The notes: generated from the letters alone by a model not told the origin. DNA of 64,000 bases from Diphasiastrum complanatum (GCA_029204225.1 CM055097.1:48942052-49006051), one strand, 5' to 3'; counted from the first letter of the stretch, positions 1 through 13,139 are shown. Made by a program: numbers and translations.

Positions 1-691
1 TGATCCATTATGCTGACATTGTTCTCTTAATGTTCAGGATATATAGGCACCCCATAATCCTTCGGGGAGCATTCATGGCCGTAAAGACCTCTGCTAAACT
101 GGTTGTGAAAGCTATAACATGAATTTCTGGAAAATTAATTTCTATTGAAGCTGTCATTCTTCGATACATATTACAGATGATGTAAATACCAGCCCAGGAT
201 GGTTTGTTGTTCACACGAATTTACAGGTGCTCAATATTGTGATACTCAATGATTGTACTTTGCTTTTGAACACTGCCCCCAAAAAAAGAATGGGTACTCA
301 AGATGTGGCCAGAAATTGGCAGACCTACCTGTCCCTTTCAGGGATGATACGTGATGATTGTGTATATAAACTGATTGCTTTGACTTGCTGGTTCTCAATC
401 TATAAACGAATTGCTGAGATTCAATTGTACGTTAAAATTTATGTTTCACATGATTCAACTTGTCAGTCTTGTCAGGACCAAGAAAATTGCACACGCTACT
501 CTCGAGATCCGTTTTCAGAATGCTGCTACTTTACATGCGATTGTGTTATATCAAACGTTGCTGCTTGCAAAAATTATGTGGTTTGGTGATCTTGCAGATT
601 TCTCAGGATCGAAGGAGGCTTTCTGGAGAGATGCCGACACCTACTCATGAAACTTCCTCGCTTCCTCAACTTTAGATACATTGAGTGCAAA

Positions 692-695
<4 letters not shown>
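1..695. other. Unassigned sequence, no recognised gene
   Basis: Short open frames exist on both strands: a 68-codon frame on the - strand at 8-214 and overlapping 70-120 codon frames on the + strand at 227-675. None shows a motif, repeat or conserved-looking block that I can name, and the + strand frames overlap one another in different phases, as expected by chance. The - strand frame at 8-214 has a protein-like composition, with alternating hydrophobic stretches, and could be an exon fragment, but I cannot support that. Confidence 0.3.

Positions 696-762
<67 letters not shown>
696..762. repeat. (GA)n microsatellite, about 67 bp
   Basis: Uninterrupted GA dinucleotide tract, directly visible. 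It is the first of many GA/CT tracts in the window. Confidence 0.97.
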
Positions 763-765
<3 letters not shown>

Positions 766-3099
766 TTTTAGATTTCATATGGTTCACCATTCATATACTT
801 TGAGCCCTTGAGCTGCTAAAGGCATGGAATTTTGTTGATAGCTACTATTGCCTTTTGAATTCTCATCACTTGGATACCAGTTATGATTCAGGGTCTAACT
901 ATCAAATGTCAGTAATAAGCTTTAATTTGTAAATGATTGGTCCTCAAGTTCTAAATCACGAGCTTTCTTCTTCAATCAGTTTAGAATAACATGTTGCTCC
1001 TAAATACTATTATAAAGTCTTATTGATTAATAACTACAATGAAATGATAACATGGAGGCATGTGCTCCAAGCAACTGCATATGAGGCATGTATCTGTCCC
1101 TCCTCTTCAAGAAAACTTTAGCACTACTGTTGGGCTGACAAACAAAAGATGTGGGACAACGCTGATGTGGAGAGAGATCCAATGTCAATGTGCAGGAAAC
1201 TGTGAATACTGCAGTAAATGATGCTACTTTGATTGAAAGCCTGATCCAGAATCATAAGGAATCCAGGAAAGGCTTTCTTACTTGCCCTGATACTTTCATC
1301 AATGGGTTCACCATTTTATTGCACCAAAAACCCACCAATGGTGGATCTGCGATGATGCGGATGAACTTGAGCCTAAATAACAGATGAAAATGCCAGGAAA
1401 CAAGTCATTGTGTTTAGTCTCAGAAACAGTGGTTTCCAAAAAGATAGGAGACTTTGGTAAGATAGAGATTGATGATCTTGAAGGACCCGTAACAGGCCGA
1501 CGTAAGTTTAGGGGGATGTACTAGGCCTTGCAGTGGTTGTGACCCAAATGAAGATGGACAAAGACAGCTGTCTCTCAACAAGAGAGATTCCAACAATTTT
1601 GTCATATTGTCATAAGTAATCAAGCATACCATTCATAACGATCTATGTGATTTGTTGGATCTCATCTAAAAATATTGCAACAGAGAAGGCTGTGTCATTA
1701 GTAATATTGGGTAGAGCAGGTGAATTCACTGGTAATATTAGATCCTTGACATAATTGTTGGAGTTAAACACAACGAGGAACAAATCTCAATCATAACTTT
1801 GGTCATTTACAAAGTTACATAACTAGTACGATTCATACTTAAATTTGACCATTAGCAAAATTATGTTATATAGTCTTGTAAGAGTCTCACTCCCATGCAA
1901 TTTAGGAGGGTTAGGTGAAATGTTTCAGTGACCTTGGTATCAGATTTTTAAAGAAGTCTTAGGCAAACCATGTGAGCAAAAAATGTGCATTGAGAAAATT
2001 TTATCCAAGATGTGGCTACTAGAAGTGATTGATCGTAAACATACAAACTGAAAATCTTCCACCACCATTAGCCATAGATCAAAATCAATGATTTAGATTT
2101 CATCTAGAAGTGTGCACCAATAAGAAATGAGTCAAGTGCACTATCAAACTTCGAATTCCTTCTAAAAACAATTCACATGTGAAAAGGAGCCAAAATTTGA
2201 AAAACACCATTAGACTTCAGGCTTGGCACTTCGCCAGAAGTAGGAATTTGCATATTTTGGCACAAGTAGCACATAGCTTCTCACATAAGCTTGAAGGCTT
2301 GTTTGAGAATATATGAGTGTAGGATTGAGGGTTACGTTTGTCATAGGCTTGAAGAATACACTTGACTTAGGCTTGGAGGCCTAACATGATAAAGTCGAGA
2401 TTTGTAGAATCTTTCACATTTCCTCTCAAATTCAACTTCTTTTCTTTCTTATTGATAGATTCCTTCTTATCAGCAAAAAGGTTCTTATGTTTTTTTAATG
2501 ATTTTAAGGCTAGGAGACTTAATAAAAGATATTGCAATTGTTATAGAGATTAGTGTCCATATTGGACGCTTTATGATCTCTCATATCATTTTTGCAATGT
2601 GCTTTGAGATTATAAAAAATAAAATTTCTGAAGTTAGACTTGACAAAATTTTCTTGCCTTCAAAAGGTAGTATCATGATTTATCTACATATGTATCTTTG
2701 AGATACAAAGGAAAGTGCTAAATTTCTTTATCTCTTGACTAAATCCATACTTGACCTTATCAATCTCTATATTACACTATTTCTTGTAAGTACAATATCA
2801 TGAATACTGTAAAAACATAGTAATATGGATCCCATCCACTTTAAAAGAAAATGAATGACCATTTTCATTCACCTCAAACTAGAGAGTGAACCAGTAGGTG
2901 TTCTAGCTCCTCGGTACTTGCTTGGGCCCATACAAGCTCTTCTTGAGATGAAAACCTTGATCTTCATTACCATGGATCGGAACCAAATAGTCCTTGGGTT
3001 GCTTCATGGACACTTCTCTTTCAAATAAATTTTCAACAGAACATTAGTAATATCCATTTGTAACAAATTTCAACACAAATGGTTGTGGGAGGAGCAAGA
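763..3099. other. AT-rich sequence without a recognised gene
   Basis: No frame here has recognisable protein features. At 1,935-1,945 the sequence TGGTATCAGAT resembles a primer-binding site for initiator Met tRNA, so the stretch just before it could be the end of an old copia LTR. No matching partner LTR was found by eye, so this is only a hint. Confidence 0.3.
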
Positions 3100-3960
3100 A
3101 CCCATCTACTTTCCATTGTTGCATCAAAAGCAAAATAGAAATTCTTTTAAATTTCACCAATATTTGAAGAAAGCTTTTCTTTTGCTTTTGACATTGACCT
3201 TGATCTTGTTGCTTCCATTGCTTTATCCCTCCACTTGCCTTTGATGAAGTAAGCCCATATAACGATAAAAGTTGGGAGACGGACTTTTATTTGCCTTCAT
3301 GTTGGCTAGTTGATGCTCCTTGGTTGCTAATACACTTTGCAAATTTTCTAAGGAGAAGTTTAGTTGGCATAACTTTGAACCATGTTCTCATAGCCATTTC
3401 CAAAAGCATTGAGAAGGATTTGTAGACGTTTTCCTTGTTTGATAACATCACCTATACAAACTAACTTACCCCTTTAAAGATGGCTAGCTCATTTTGAATT
3501 GCATAAGTTTGAATCATTCTCATCGAGAAGGATTTGCACAAGTTCTCCCTCTTTCACAACATTAGCTATACAATCTAACTCACCATGAAAAGAATTGACT
3601 CTTAAACTATATGCATGAGTGGTTTTATGATAAAATCTATATGATTAATTGATCTCATTTCTCAAAGTCAACCTCCTTGAGATATTCTTGGATTCATAGG
3701 CCCTTCGAAATATATTTTATGCTTCTTTCGTTGTTGTGCTTGCGCTCTGACCTCTTTAGAAAGTTTATTAGACACATAAGTAGAGTTAGTCAGTCCTAGC
3801 TCTACTTGTCAATCTCTTGTGTTAGTTGACATCTTGGCTCAATCTCTAGCACTATATCCATCTATTCAAGAATCACTAGGAGTGATTCCATCTTTATTTG
3901 TGAGTTGGAAGAAGTTGACCTATCACATCTTCCCAACACAAAACTAACTTAATGAGACTT
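3100..3960 (-). pseudogene. Ty1/copia gag relic, heavily decayed
   Basis: No long frame survives. Read on the - strand, the stretch around 3,340-3,420 gives GYENMVQSYAN followed by a block like LENLQSVLA with frame breaks and stops. This matches the gag of the copia element at 17.2-20.5 kb (EYDNLVQSYAIKEDLPSLEALQSVL), and the DNA at 3,350-3,390 also aligns with 19,885-19,925. The normal role would be the retrotransposon capsid protein. It is a relic of the same or a sister family, with boundaries uncertain by hundreds of bases. Confidence 0.5.
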
Positions 3961-4593
3961 GATGATTCAAATCGAGTAGAATTGATCAACCTCGATCAAA
4001 GCAAGTAGAATGCAATACAACATGATCTTGTGCTTACAATACACTTTATAAGTGTTGTAAATGATAATTTTTTTTGACACAAATTAGAAATCAACCATTG
4101 TCTAGGAGTGATTGCAAATTTTCACTCAAATTTTTCAAACTACTTCACGAATAAGGAACATAGCATAGTTAAACTTGACACATACTATCCAAAGTATCTC
4201 TAAATTTACCACTTTATGTACAAGATAAAAATAGTTGGAATTGTCTAAAAGACAGGGTAGGCAATGAATCAAAATTACCTTTCTTCAGATCTACCTATCC
4301 AAGAAGTTGACTAGGTACAAAAATCACTTTGATGCAATCAAGGACAAAAAGAGATGTAATCATGAAACTCAAGCTTTGAGGCGTGGTCAGTAGAATTGAG
4401 GGGTCATGCACGACATAGTTTTATGAAATTCTTAATGGTCACCAATCAAAGACAAATGGTATTCTTTGATATGATATTAGAGTTGCATCCACAATCAGAA
4501 GATAGAAATAGATAATGAGAATGATAAATGAGATTATTTGCGAAGTGTACTCACTTGTAATCTCACTAGAGAAGGTTGTAAGGGTGGCAATTC

Positions 4594-5030
4594 ATGAGTA
4601 AATCAACTGAAGCCCATTGGAAAATAGCCAAACAAGTTTTGAGGTACCTCAAAGGTTCTTCAAATTCTAGGATAAAATACATAGATGATGATGACCCTCA
4701 ATTGGAGTGTTACACGTATTTTGATTGGGTTGGTGATAGGAATGACCATAGGTCAATTACGGGCTGTCCATTTAGCTTGGACTCTGGTGCAATTTCTGGC
4801 GGCAACAAGATGCAACGTACAATGGCATTTCCTCGCGAGGGCTGCTTGAAAGGCTATATCATTGAGGCAACTACTGATGGCTTATAGATCACTTAAGTGA
4901 ATCCTATAGTTTTATATTGTGATAGCCAAATTTGTATTCAATTTGCCAAGAATTTAGTGTATTACACAAGGACAAATAATATTGAGATGGACTAGCACTT
5001 TATATGAGAAAGTGCATAGGGATATGATTA
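4594..5030 (+). pseudogene. Ty1/copia RNase H fragment
   Basis: The frame at 4,594-4,887 begins within the RT-to-RNase H linker (HWKIAKQVLRYLKG) and continues with a decayed form of the RNase H core (DWVGDRNDHRSITG). After the stop near 4,887 the remaining RNase H C-terminal part is still readable in short pieces to about 5,030 (YCDSQICIQFAKN, then a stop). RNase H normally removes the RNA template during reverse transcription. The catalytic context is damaged, no RT precedes it, and the piece is orphaned among - strand copia remains. Confidence 0.8.
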
Positions 5031-5060
5031 TTGTCAGAATCTGATTAGAACCCTTTCTTA

Positions 5061-5100
5061 GCTCTGATACCACTGTTGGAATCTAATGCATTCTGACTCT
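5061..5100 (-). other. LTR edge with primer-binding site (- strand element)
   Basis: On the - strand an LTR end (...CCAACA) at 5,074 is followed by GTGGTATCAGAGC, the usual initiator-Met tRNA primer site of plant copia elements. On the + strand this reads as GCTCTGATACCA (5,061-5,072) then TGTTGGAATC. The LTR therefore extends to higher coordinates from 5,074. Its outer end was not found. Confidence 0.55.
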
Positions 5101-5597
5101 ATGATTTCTGATGTGCTTAGAATTAGTTGAACTCTATGCTACAACTACCGCTGTTTACCTAGATCTATCCTCCTCCAAGCTATAGATGGACACTCCCAAT
5201 TTAATACTTAATTACAAGCATTCAATAAAGTGAGCCTATGTGCGAAATGGAAATATAACAATTGAATATATAACGACAATGAGCAAGCATCAAGCATTCA
5301 AAAATGTACACTTAGGCAAGAGGTGCTTAAAAACATCTGTATTATATCAATGATCTTTGAGCGTTGTTTGGCATACCACACAATGCGTTACCACAAGAGA
5401 ATCTTTGTCTCTTATGAACACTAAGTGCCGCTTACTAGCGTACACGTTTATCTCATCAACTGGTCTCGCTTACTAGCAGACTCTGACGTCAACAAAATCT
5501 AATCATCTCCCCAAATCAACCACATGTACGCAACCCTTTCTCTCTCGTTCATCCTCTATATATAGGAATAGAGAAAATGGTTTAGGATTAATCATGG

Positions 5598-6245
5598 TTA
5601 TTTACAAGAACTAGTTAAGCTTGTTCTAATGGCTTCCAGTTGGCTGTCTCCTTTGTCCATAGAGTCCGTTCTTTCTCCTAGTACTTCCTTGGTCTTTCCT
5701 GTACTTGGGTCGTAAAGTTGCGTCGTTATCGTAGCCGCCTCATGATAGTTATCGAAGCCATTGCGGCTCCCTGTGGTACTCTGGGTTGTGAGCTCAGCCG
5801 CATTGTGACCGTAGGTGTTGCTAATGCAGTGCCCTTGCAGTTCCTCGTGGCCGTGAGCCGAATGATGACATTGGGCAAGAAGTCCTTCGCGTGAGTTACC
5901 GTTGTCGAAATCGGCCCTTATGTGGTTCATGGGTGGTTCTCCCTTGAATGATGAAGCCGTTGGTAGACCGCAAGCGTTGACTTGCGATTCTCTAGTGGTG
6001 ACTTGGCGGTGAGTCGAGTTCTCATACTGACCGCATGCCGGACTCTTGCAGAGCCTTTTTGGTTGCCCTTTGCCTTCGCCATCGCATGCGGGTCCTTGCG
6101 GGGCTATTGCGGTGCGGTTGCGGTAGTTGACTGTGGGCAATTTCTCATGTATTTCTGCAGAGACAGTCTGCTGGCCTATTAAGCCCTGTTGGCCCTTTAC
6201 TTGTCTTTCTATAGGTACTACATCACGAGCTATGTTGAGCCACAT
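5598..6245 (-). CDS. Unrecognised 215-codon open frame, GC-rich
   Basis: An uninterrupted frame of 215 codons, the longest unassigned frame in the window, with clearly higher GC than its AT-rich flanks. I recognise no domain. The protein is hydrophilic, rich in Thr, Gly, Asn, Gln and His, without membrane segments or a signal peptide. The DNA holds a cluster of short ACCGCAA/CCGCA-type motifs on the - strand (about 5,960-6,130), like the leader of the gypsy element at 31.0-31.3 kb. It ends 350 bp from a TATA-like CTATATATAG (5,551-5,560) and 520 bp from a - strand LTR edge at 5,074. The simplest reading is an LTR or leader region whose composition happens to leave a frame open. A real protein is less likely. 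Confidence 0.3.
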   Translation of the reverse strand: MWLNIARDVVPIERQVKGQQGLIGQQTVSAEIHEKLPTVNYRNRTAIAPQGPACDGEGKGQPKRLCKSPACGQYENSTHRQVTTRESQVNACGLPTASSFKGEPPMNHIRADFDNGNSREGLLAQCHHSAHGHEELQGHCISNTYGHNAAELTTQSTTGSRNGFDNYHEAATITTQLYDPSTGKTKEVLGERTDSMDKGDSQLEAIRTSLTSSCK

Positions 6246-6289
6246 CTAACCAATACTGTTCACATGTTGTTTCGATCTGTCTCCAAGAA

Positions 6290-6875
6290 CTATGAATCTT
6301 GATGGATCTACACTGACAGATTGTATTTACATCAATAGAGGTGTGCTCAAAGGATCATTGATGACTTTCAGATGACTAAATGTAAAGGAGTCAACACTCC
6401 AATGGTCGCATGCACAATACTGACAAATGCAGAATTTCCAAAGAATAATGAAGAGAGTGAAGCAATGCTCAACAAGCCCTACAGAAGACTGATAGGTTCT
6501 TTAATGTACTTGGCAGACAACACACGACCAGACATTGTGTATGCAGTGATCAGATTGAGTCAGTTCAACACCAATCCATGACCAACACACTGGAAGATCG
6601 CTAAGAGAGTCCTACAATACTTGCAACAGACAAAGGATTATGGACTCTACTACTCATGCGGATCTAGACTTCAAGTCACGTCCTATAGTGACACAAGTTG
6701 GGCAGCATTGAAAGACAATTGTAAGAGTGTATCAGGAGGCTACACCATAGTAGCAGATGTCACAGTTCTATGGGTAAGCAAGAAGCAGACAATCACTGCA
6801 CAATCATCTTGTGAAGTAGAATACATCTGCCTCTACAGACAAGTCTCAGTTCTACTAACAAAGTGTACAATTTAA
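6290..6875 (+). pseudogene. Ty1/copia reverse transcriptase end plus RNase H fragment
   Basis: Beginning near 6,290 the + strand reads the end of a copia RT (YAKRIIDDFQM-like context, then CKGVNTPM) and the connection segment (YRRLIGSLMYLADNTRPDIVYAV). A TGA at 6,579-6,581 interrupts it. It continues with HWKIAKRVLQYLQ and RNase H (SDTSWAALKDN, then WVSKKQTITAQSSCEVEY) to 6,875. The active-site Asp of the first RNase H motif is kept, and the family's usual ADWA-type motif is altered. The RT palm with its YVDD motif is missing, so this is a 5'-truncated relic. It abuts the GC-rich frame at 5,598-6,245, which marks a junction near 6,250-6,290. Confidence 0.85.
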
Positions 6876-7425
6876 TCAACAAAGGTTGAATCGAATTCGA
6901 AAGAATCAACATTTATTCATTTGAATCAACCAATGATGATTCGATCTTTATTCATTCAACATTTATTTATTCGACATTTATTCTTATTTGAAAGATAAAC
7001 TGTCGAATATGGAAACGAAACATCATTGTGTATCAACCATTTTAACTTTTAGATAAACTATTTATAGGAGGAAGAAGGCCAAAAGACTATCCTGTGACAA
7101 TATAATACATGTACACTTACTCATTGTAAGCAAGGTAAAGACAGAAAAGCAAATAGAAGAATTCGAATCAAATTAGAAGAGAAAAAGATTGATTGATCAA
7201 AGTTATTAATAGATTAATTCTTACTACATTGTTGTTTCATACTTATTTCAGATAATCTGAAATTATCTATCATACTCATGCATATCTGCATGCTTTATTC
7301 AATCATAATAGAATCGACCCTATTAGTATATAGGCAAGATTCAGACACCATTGAATACATTGATATTTGTTTGATTTATTCAATTTTTTATCGCGTTCTC
7401 TGAAGGAAAATTCCCAGTGTTTTTC

Positions 7426-7428
<3 letters not shown>
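6876..7428. other. AT-rich spacer, nothing recognised
   Basis: Contains short direct repeats of ATTTATTCATT / TTCGACATTTATTC type around 6,900-6,990. No coding potential or structural feature was recognised. Confidence 0.4.

Positions 7429-7518
<90 letters not shown>
7429..7518. repeat. (CA)n microsatellite, 90 bp
   Basis: Uninterrupted CA dinucleotide tract, directly visible. Confidence 0.98.
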
Positions 7519-7520
<2 letters not shown>

Positions 7521-7995
7521 AGAGAAGTCAAAGTCGATGACTTCGATGTCGATGGAGTCAAACTTTGACTTAACCCGTAAATTAGAAAAGGATTCCTTGA
7601 AGATTCAAGTAGAGAAAACAATTCTAGAAAATAATTTCATTAACCATTTATGTGACATCGTCCATGGTCAACGGGTAATTAAAATTACCTTCCAAGGAAT
7701 CACATAAAGTTGGGCTAGCAAGTGTGTTTAGAAATTCATCAATATATCTTTATTAAGAAATAGCTTGCCGGGTTTCTGGTTTTGTAAATTTGAGATATCC
7801 AAGAAAGGAGTCATGACCAACATCTCAAATTCCCGACAAAATACCCATTTTATGACCGATAGTATTTGGCATCACTAAGACTTACGGCCATACCATGGTC
7901 AACTGATCCAGTTAGTTTCATATCTTCCCCCCTTCTCACCATAAACCTGAGCCTCGGGCCTCTACCCGTGAACAGAACGAGGGAGCCCAATTGGG

Positions 7996-9069
<1,074 letters not shown>

Positions 9070-9300
9070 GTCACCATGGTATCGAGTGATTGAGCTTCTA
9101 CAAGCTGAAAGACATAGTTTACAACGATGGCGTCTATAAGCAGCATACAGTCAAAGATCTACACCATTTCACATTCCAAGTACAAAGGAGATCAAGCCAC
9201 ATACCAGGAGGAGTACCACCTCCATGAGCAATGGCAATGGCAAATTGAGTGTCAATTGAGCATCAAATTGGTTGAAGATGAATTTGAGCTAGGCACATAG
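9070..9300 (+). pseudogene. Truncated copia 5' end with 57-codon chimeric frame
   Basis: A primer-site-like TGGTATCGAG at about 9,079 is followed by an ATG at 9,127. The frame opens with MASISSIQSKIYT, the same N-terminus as the copia gag at 23,324 (MASISSIQSKIYTVL), and the DNA matches too. After residue 13 it diverges completely and stays open to TAG at 9,300 (57 residues, ending FELGT). The start of gag is therefore joined to other sequence, probably by an internal deletion. Confidence 0.55.
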
Positions 9301-9339
9301 AACTGCCAGCCGATGTCCAAGAGTCCACTAGTAAGTGAG

Positions 9340-9750
9340 ACTATCTGATATAGTTTGTGAGAGACATAGTATCTCTTGTGCCGATGCGCTGAGTGAGTTT
9401 GTCACATAACGCTCTAGAAAATATCATTGATAGTACAGTTGTTATGCACATGATTTTCTTTATCTTGAATGATATGGAATATTTTGATGTCTGATCATTG
9501 TCTGTACATCTTAAAATGTTTATTCTTATTTCGCACACTATCTCATTCTTGTTGAATGCTTAAAAAAGTTAAAAATGTAGGTCAGTAGTGTCTGTCTACA
9601 CTCTGGAAGATTGTAGATTTGATCTAGCAGCAGTAACCGCCAGTCAGAATCAGATTCTATCCGAGTATGTCGAAGAGAAGAGAGCGCAAACGTGAATTCC
9701 CTTCATTTTGTTTTGTGCATCCAATTTCGATCAACAGTGGTATCAGAGCT
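9340..9750 (+). repeat. Probable copia 5' LTR end with primer-binding site
   Basis: TGGTATCAGAGCT at 9,738-9,750 directly follows an LTR-like terminus (CAACA ending at 9,736). The LTR start upstream was not located, so the 9,340 border is a guess. No intact gag follows. The 82-codon frame at 9,708-9,956 crosses the site and is unrecognised. Confidence 0.5.
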
Positions 9751-10077
9751 ACTCACAAGACGAAGTTGATCTGATTCCAATTTCCAGTTCACTTCTCAGT
9801 AGTGGTATCAAAGTCGATAATAGCATCAAAGCCGATTGGAGCTTATTACAACAAGAGCCAATCAGAGCCTATCAGTTCTCTGAAGGCTATCGGATCCAAG
9901 AGATTATACATTCAAGACAAGGATCCAAAAACACTTGTAGGACATTCTATGGATAATTGTGCATTTTAGTCTACTCCTACATAAATATTGACTCCAATAA
10001 TAAGAAATGTGATTAGCATCTATTGTTGTGTAATTATGTAATTTTGGTAAGTTTGATTATTATTCAGAAATAGTGAA

Positions 10078-10225
<148 letters not shown>

Positions 10226-10408
10226 CCTTCTCTTCAAAGCTCTCAACAACAAGCAAAATGAAAAAAATAACAAATGAGCTTGTTAAAATTTGTGGTTTTT
10301 TTTATATGGTGCCAAATTTTGCTTTTATTCTTTTGCTATGTTTGGAAGCTCTCTAGAGGTGAATGATTGTAAAAAGTATGCAGCAACTATGCAACATGAG
10401 AGGGGAGA

Positions 10409-10421
10409 CTCTCTCTCTCTC

Positions 10422-10491
<70 letters not shown>
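10409..10491. repeat. Compound (CT)n-(AT)n-(AC)n microsatellite
   Basis: CT tract 10,409-10,422, AT tract to about 10,434, then AC tract to 10,491. It shows replication-slippage growth of three adjoining motifs. Confidence 0.97.
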
Positions 10492-10492
<1 letters not shown>

Positions 10493-11095
10493 TAGCAGAC
10501 TCTATTTAATTATTTGTTTGGATTTAAATTTTTTATAAATAAGTGTTAAAAATGCTTTTATCAATAAAAGTATTAAAATAATGACCTCAAATAAAAAAAG
10601 TCATAAATGCAATATTTTTTACTCTTCGAGCTGATTCCAGCAAGTATATGCATGACAATATTTGATTTCAATTTGACTGAGATTTTTGAAGATCCTATTT
10701 AGTTAGATGAAGTTTTACGGCTTTTACGGTATTTCTTAACTTTCTTTCAAGTTAAATATCTTCTAAGTATGAGCTCCGATTCAAGTGCTGTATAAAACAA
10801 TATTGCTCTATTTTTTGAGTTCTTTGCATTGACTATATGGATGATTAGTTTAAAGTATTTTTATCATGTGACGCATAATCAGGCTAACCAAAAGATATGT
10901 GGTTGTGCATATTATGAAATATTGGTTTTGGATCCCCAAACCATTAATCTCTCTCTCACTCTCTTAATACAAGTTTAAAGCCTACTTAACTTAGTTTTCG
11001 ATGTACTTGATTGTTTCCCAATGTTTGATATAAAACCTGATGGTTTTTTGTTCCAATTTTTGCAGGTATTGCATTTGAGGGAGTGATTCCATGAC

Positions 11096-11610
11096 ATGGA
11101 CACTCTCGAGTTTGTGCGAAGCAACCCTTCATACATCACTCCGGAGGGTGAGAGCCAATCTACAAGAAGGAGGAGGTTGAATAGGAAGTGACAAGCAGTG
11201 CGTAGGGCATTGTCGCTTGCACCTGTAGTTCATGTCATTGAGGAGGCGACAAGACCAATGACAAAAAACCAAACTAAGCAACATTATAATAGGGTTCTTA
11301 AATGGAAAAGTTCATCACAAAATGCAGTTTCGATAGCTGAACCAAAAGATGTACCGTCTTTTATGGATAAAGAAAAAGAGAAGATCAAGGATAATTCTTG
11401 AAGTCAGAGTTCTCACAAGACATCACCTTCTAGGAAGTCTTCACCTTCTAAGAAGACCTCATCTTCTAGAAATTCATCACCTCCTCGAACGATTTCTGCC
11501 AAGAAAGCTAAACGAAGATCCAAGGTTTATCATTTTGAAAAAGAACAATCATATGGAGTCCAGTATGATATGCCAGATCATTTCAAATGCTACACCTTAA
11601 GCTCATCGTG
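11096..11610 (+). pseudogene. Degenerate unrecognised coding relic with Ser/Lys-rich repeats
   Basis: One reading phase from ATG 11,096 stays protein-like to about 11,605 with two in-frame stops (11,189-11,191 and 11,399-11,401). The first part is arginine-rich (STRRRRLNRK). The second contains MTKNQTKQHYNRVLKW. The third has imperfect repeats of SPSRKSSPSKKTSSSRNSSPP type followed by a basic KKAKRRSK. The 11,060 area has a TTTTGCAG acceptor-like site just upstream. It might be a retrotransposon gag or a decayed host exon. No family could be named. Confidence 0.35.
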
Positions 11611-11819
11611 AACTTGAGGATCAAGTGCCAAAAATGCAAGAAGTTTATGATGGACTAGCAAGAACTCATATTAGTCTAGCAGTTGACAACTAATGTTTAG
11701 TCTTGCCTTTCGCAAATCATTTGCGACTGATTATCAGTCGAGCTCAATCTAGTTCATTCATGACAAGTAATTTGTCTAGCTGTTCGTGAAAAATTATTCT
11801 TCTGGTGTTTTATTAATGT

Positions 11820-11910
11820 TTACCTCCTTGGTAGCATTCGTGACAGCTAAGTATTCTGATTCGGTCAATGCTACTGAGGTCCGATTTTGGCTGTTTTTTT
11901 TATCAGCATC
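11820..11910 (-). pseudogene. Ty1/copia RNase H scrap
   Basis: On the - strand this reads VALTESEYLAVTNATKE, the conserved second block of copia RNase H (usually ALSSTESEYMAL..AKE). It lies at the 3' side of the copia relic that continues to 13,424. The RT that should separate it from the integrase is absent. Confidence 0.6.
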
Positions 11911-11999
11911 AAGAGTTGACTTTGCCTCTGAAATAGTGCATGGTTCCTGCACAAAGTAGCAGTTGGGTCATCCATAAATCGGGATGGAGGTTGTCTGGA

Positions 12000-12715
12000 T
12001 TAGTTTGATCTTCTAGGTTGAACTTCGATCCTCTGAAACGATTCGACTTGTTGAGGGACTGCCTCATTTTCAGAGTCGGTGTTAATCTCAGTCCCGAGTT
12101 TGGAGCTGTTGTTGACTCTAGGATCTGAATTGGATGGAGCTTTTCCCTTGTGGCTGAAGAAATGCTCTTTCACAAAAATGACATCTCTACTCGTGAATGC
12201 TTTTTGAGTGTCCAAATTGTAGAGCTTATATGCCTTGTGGTCTAGGAATAACTGATGAAAATTGACCTTTTGTTGGTGTCATCCAGCTTCTTTCTTAGAT
12301 CAGTAGGGATCTGAGAGTAAGCAATGCATCCAAACACTCAAATATGCTTGAGTGATGGCTTTGATCTTGTCCATACCTCGTGAGGTGTTTTGTCCTTCAA
12401 GGCTCTTGTAAGGGATCGATTTTGTAGATAGGCAGATGTAGTAACAGCTTCTGTCCAAAATTTCTTTGGAAGAGAGGCGTGGGCCAACATACTCTTGGCA
12501 CTTTCGATAAGTGTCTGATTCTTCCTTTTAGCTACACCATTGGATTGAGGTGAGTAGCTAGTTGAGTATTGTTGTTGTATCTCATTGGCCTTGCAGAAGT
12601 CCTTGAATTCTGTGGAGATAAATTCTTTTCTCATCAATGCGTAGAGCTTTGATCTTCCTCTAGGTCTGATTTTCAGCAGACCCCTTGAATTGCTTGAAAA
12701 ACTTGAATGCTTCAA
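12000..12715 (-). pseudogene. Ty1/copia integrase core and C-terminal part
   Basis: Frame 12,338-12,715 carries the second half of the integrase core. It has FKDFCKANEIQQQYSTSYSP, then QSNGVAKRKNQTLIESAKSM, where the family normally has NGVAERKN. The catalytic Glu of the DDE triad is therefore replaced by Lys. WTEAVTTSAYLQNR and HEVWTRSKPSLKHI follow. Between 12,216 and 12,337 the next block continues in another phase, then frame 12,000-12,215 gives TSRDVIFVKEHFF, the family's VIF-like C-terminal block. Integrase would insert the element's cDNA. This copy cannot work. Confidence 0.85.
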
Positions 12716-12769
12716 ATTTGTTCTTCAGACAATAAGTAGCAATGCTTCAAGACGAGTCATCGATGAAGG

Positions 12770-13024
12770 TTATAGAATAGAGAGCTCTCCTTGTTGAAGC
12801 AATCTACATTGGGCCAAAAATGTCGCTATGTACAAGATCAAGCAGACCTTTAGAAGTATGGACTGAATCAGAAATAAAAGGATTCTAGCATGTTTGTTGA
12901 TAATACAGCTTTCACATGGAGAAGTTGGTTTGCTAACAAAAAGAAGATCTTGCACTAGATTTTGAGTCGACATTTGCTGAATACTATTGAAGTTAAGATG
13001 GCCTAGTCTGAAATGCCAAAGCAT
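12770..13024 (-). pseudogene. Ty1/copia GAG-pre-integrase zinc region
   Basis: The frame reads LWHFRLGHLNFNSIQQM and later CESCIINKH, the His-His-Cys-Cys zinc-binding arrangement that precedes copia integrases. It then drifts out of phase (frameshift near 12,880). It lies in the expected order between the gag relic and the integrase core. Confidence 0.85.
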
Positions 13025-13139
13025 ATCAGTCGATTCAGAAGTGGATGTATGAATAGCTTGACTATTAGAAGAATAGCAATGGGGGAGTTTGTAAAGGTAG
13101 CCACCTCTTCTCCCGAAAGCTAGGACTTTCCGAGATTTT

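Noticed and set aside
8-214. 68-codon - strand frame with protein-like composition, considered as an Alba-type exon
   Set aside because: No motif matched well enough. It could be chance, and the window edge hides the context.
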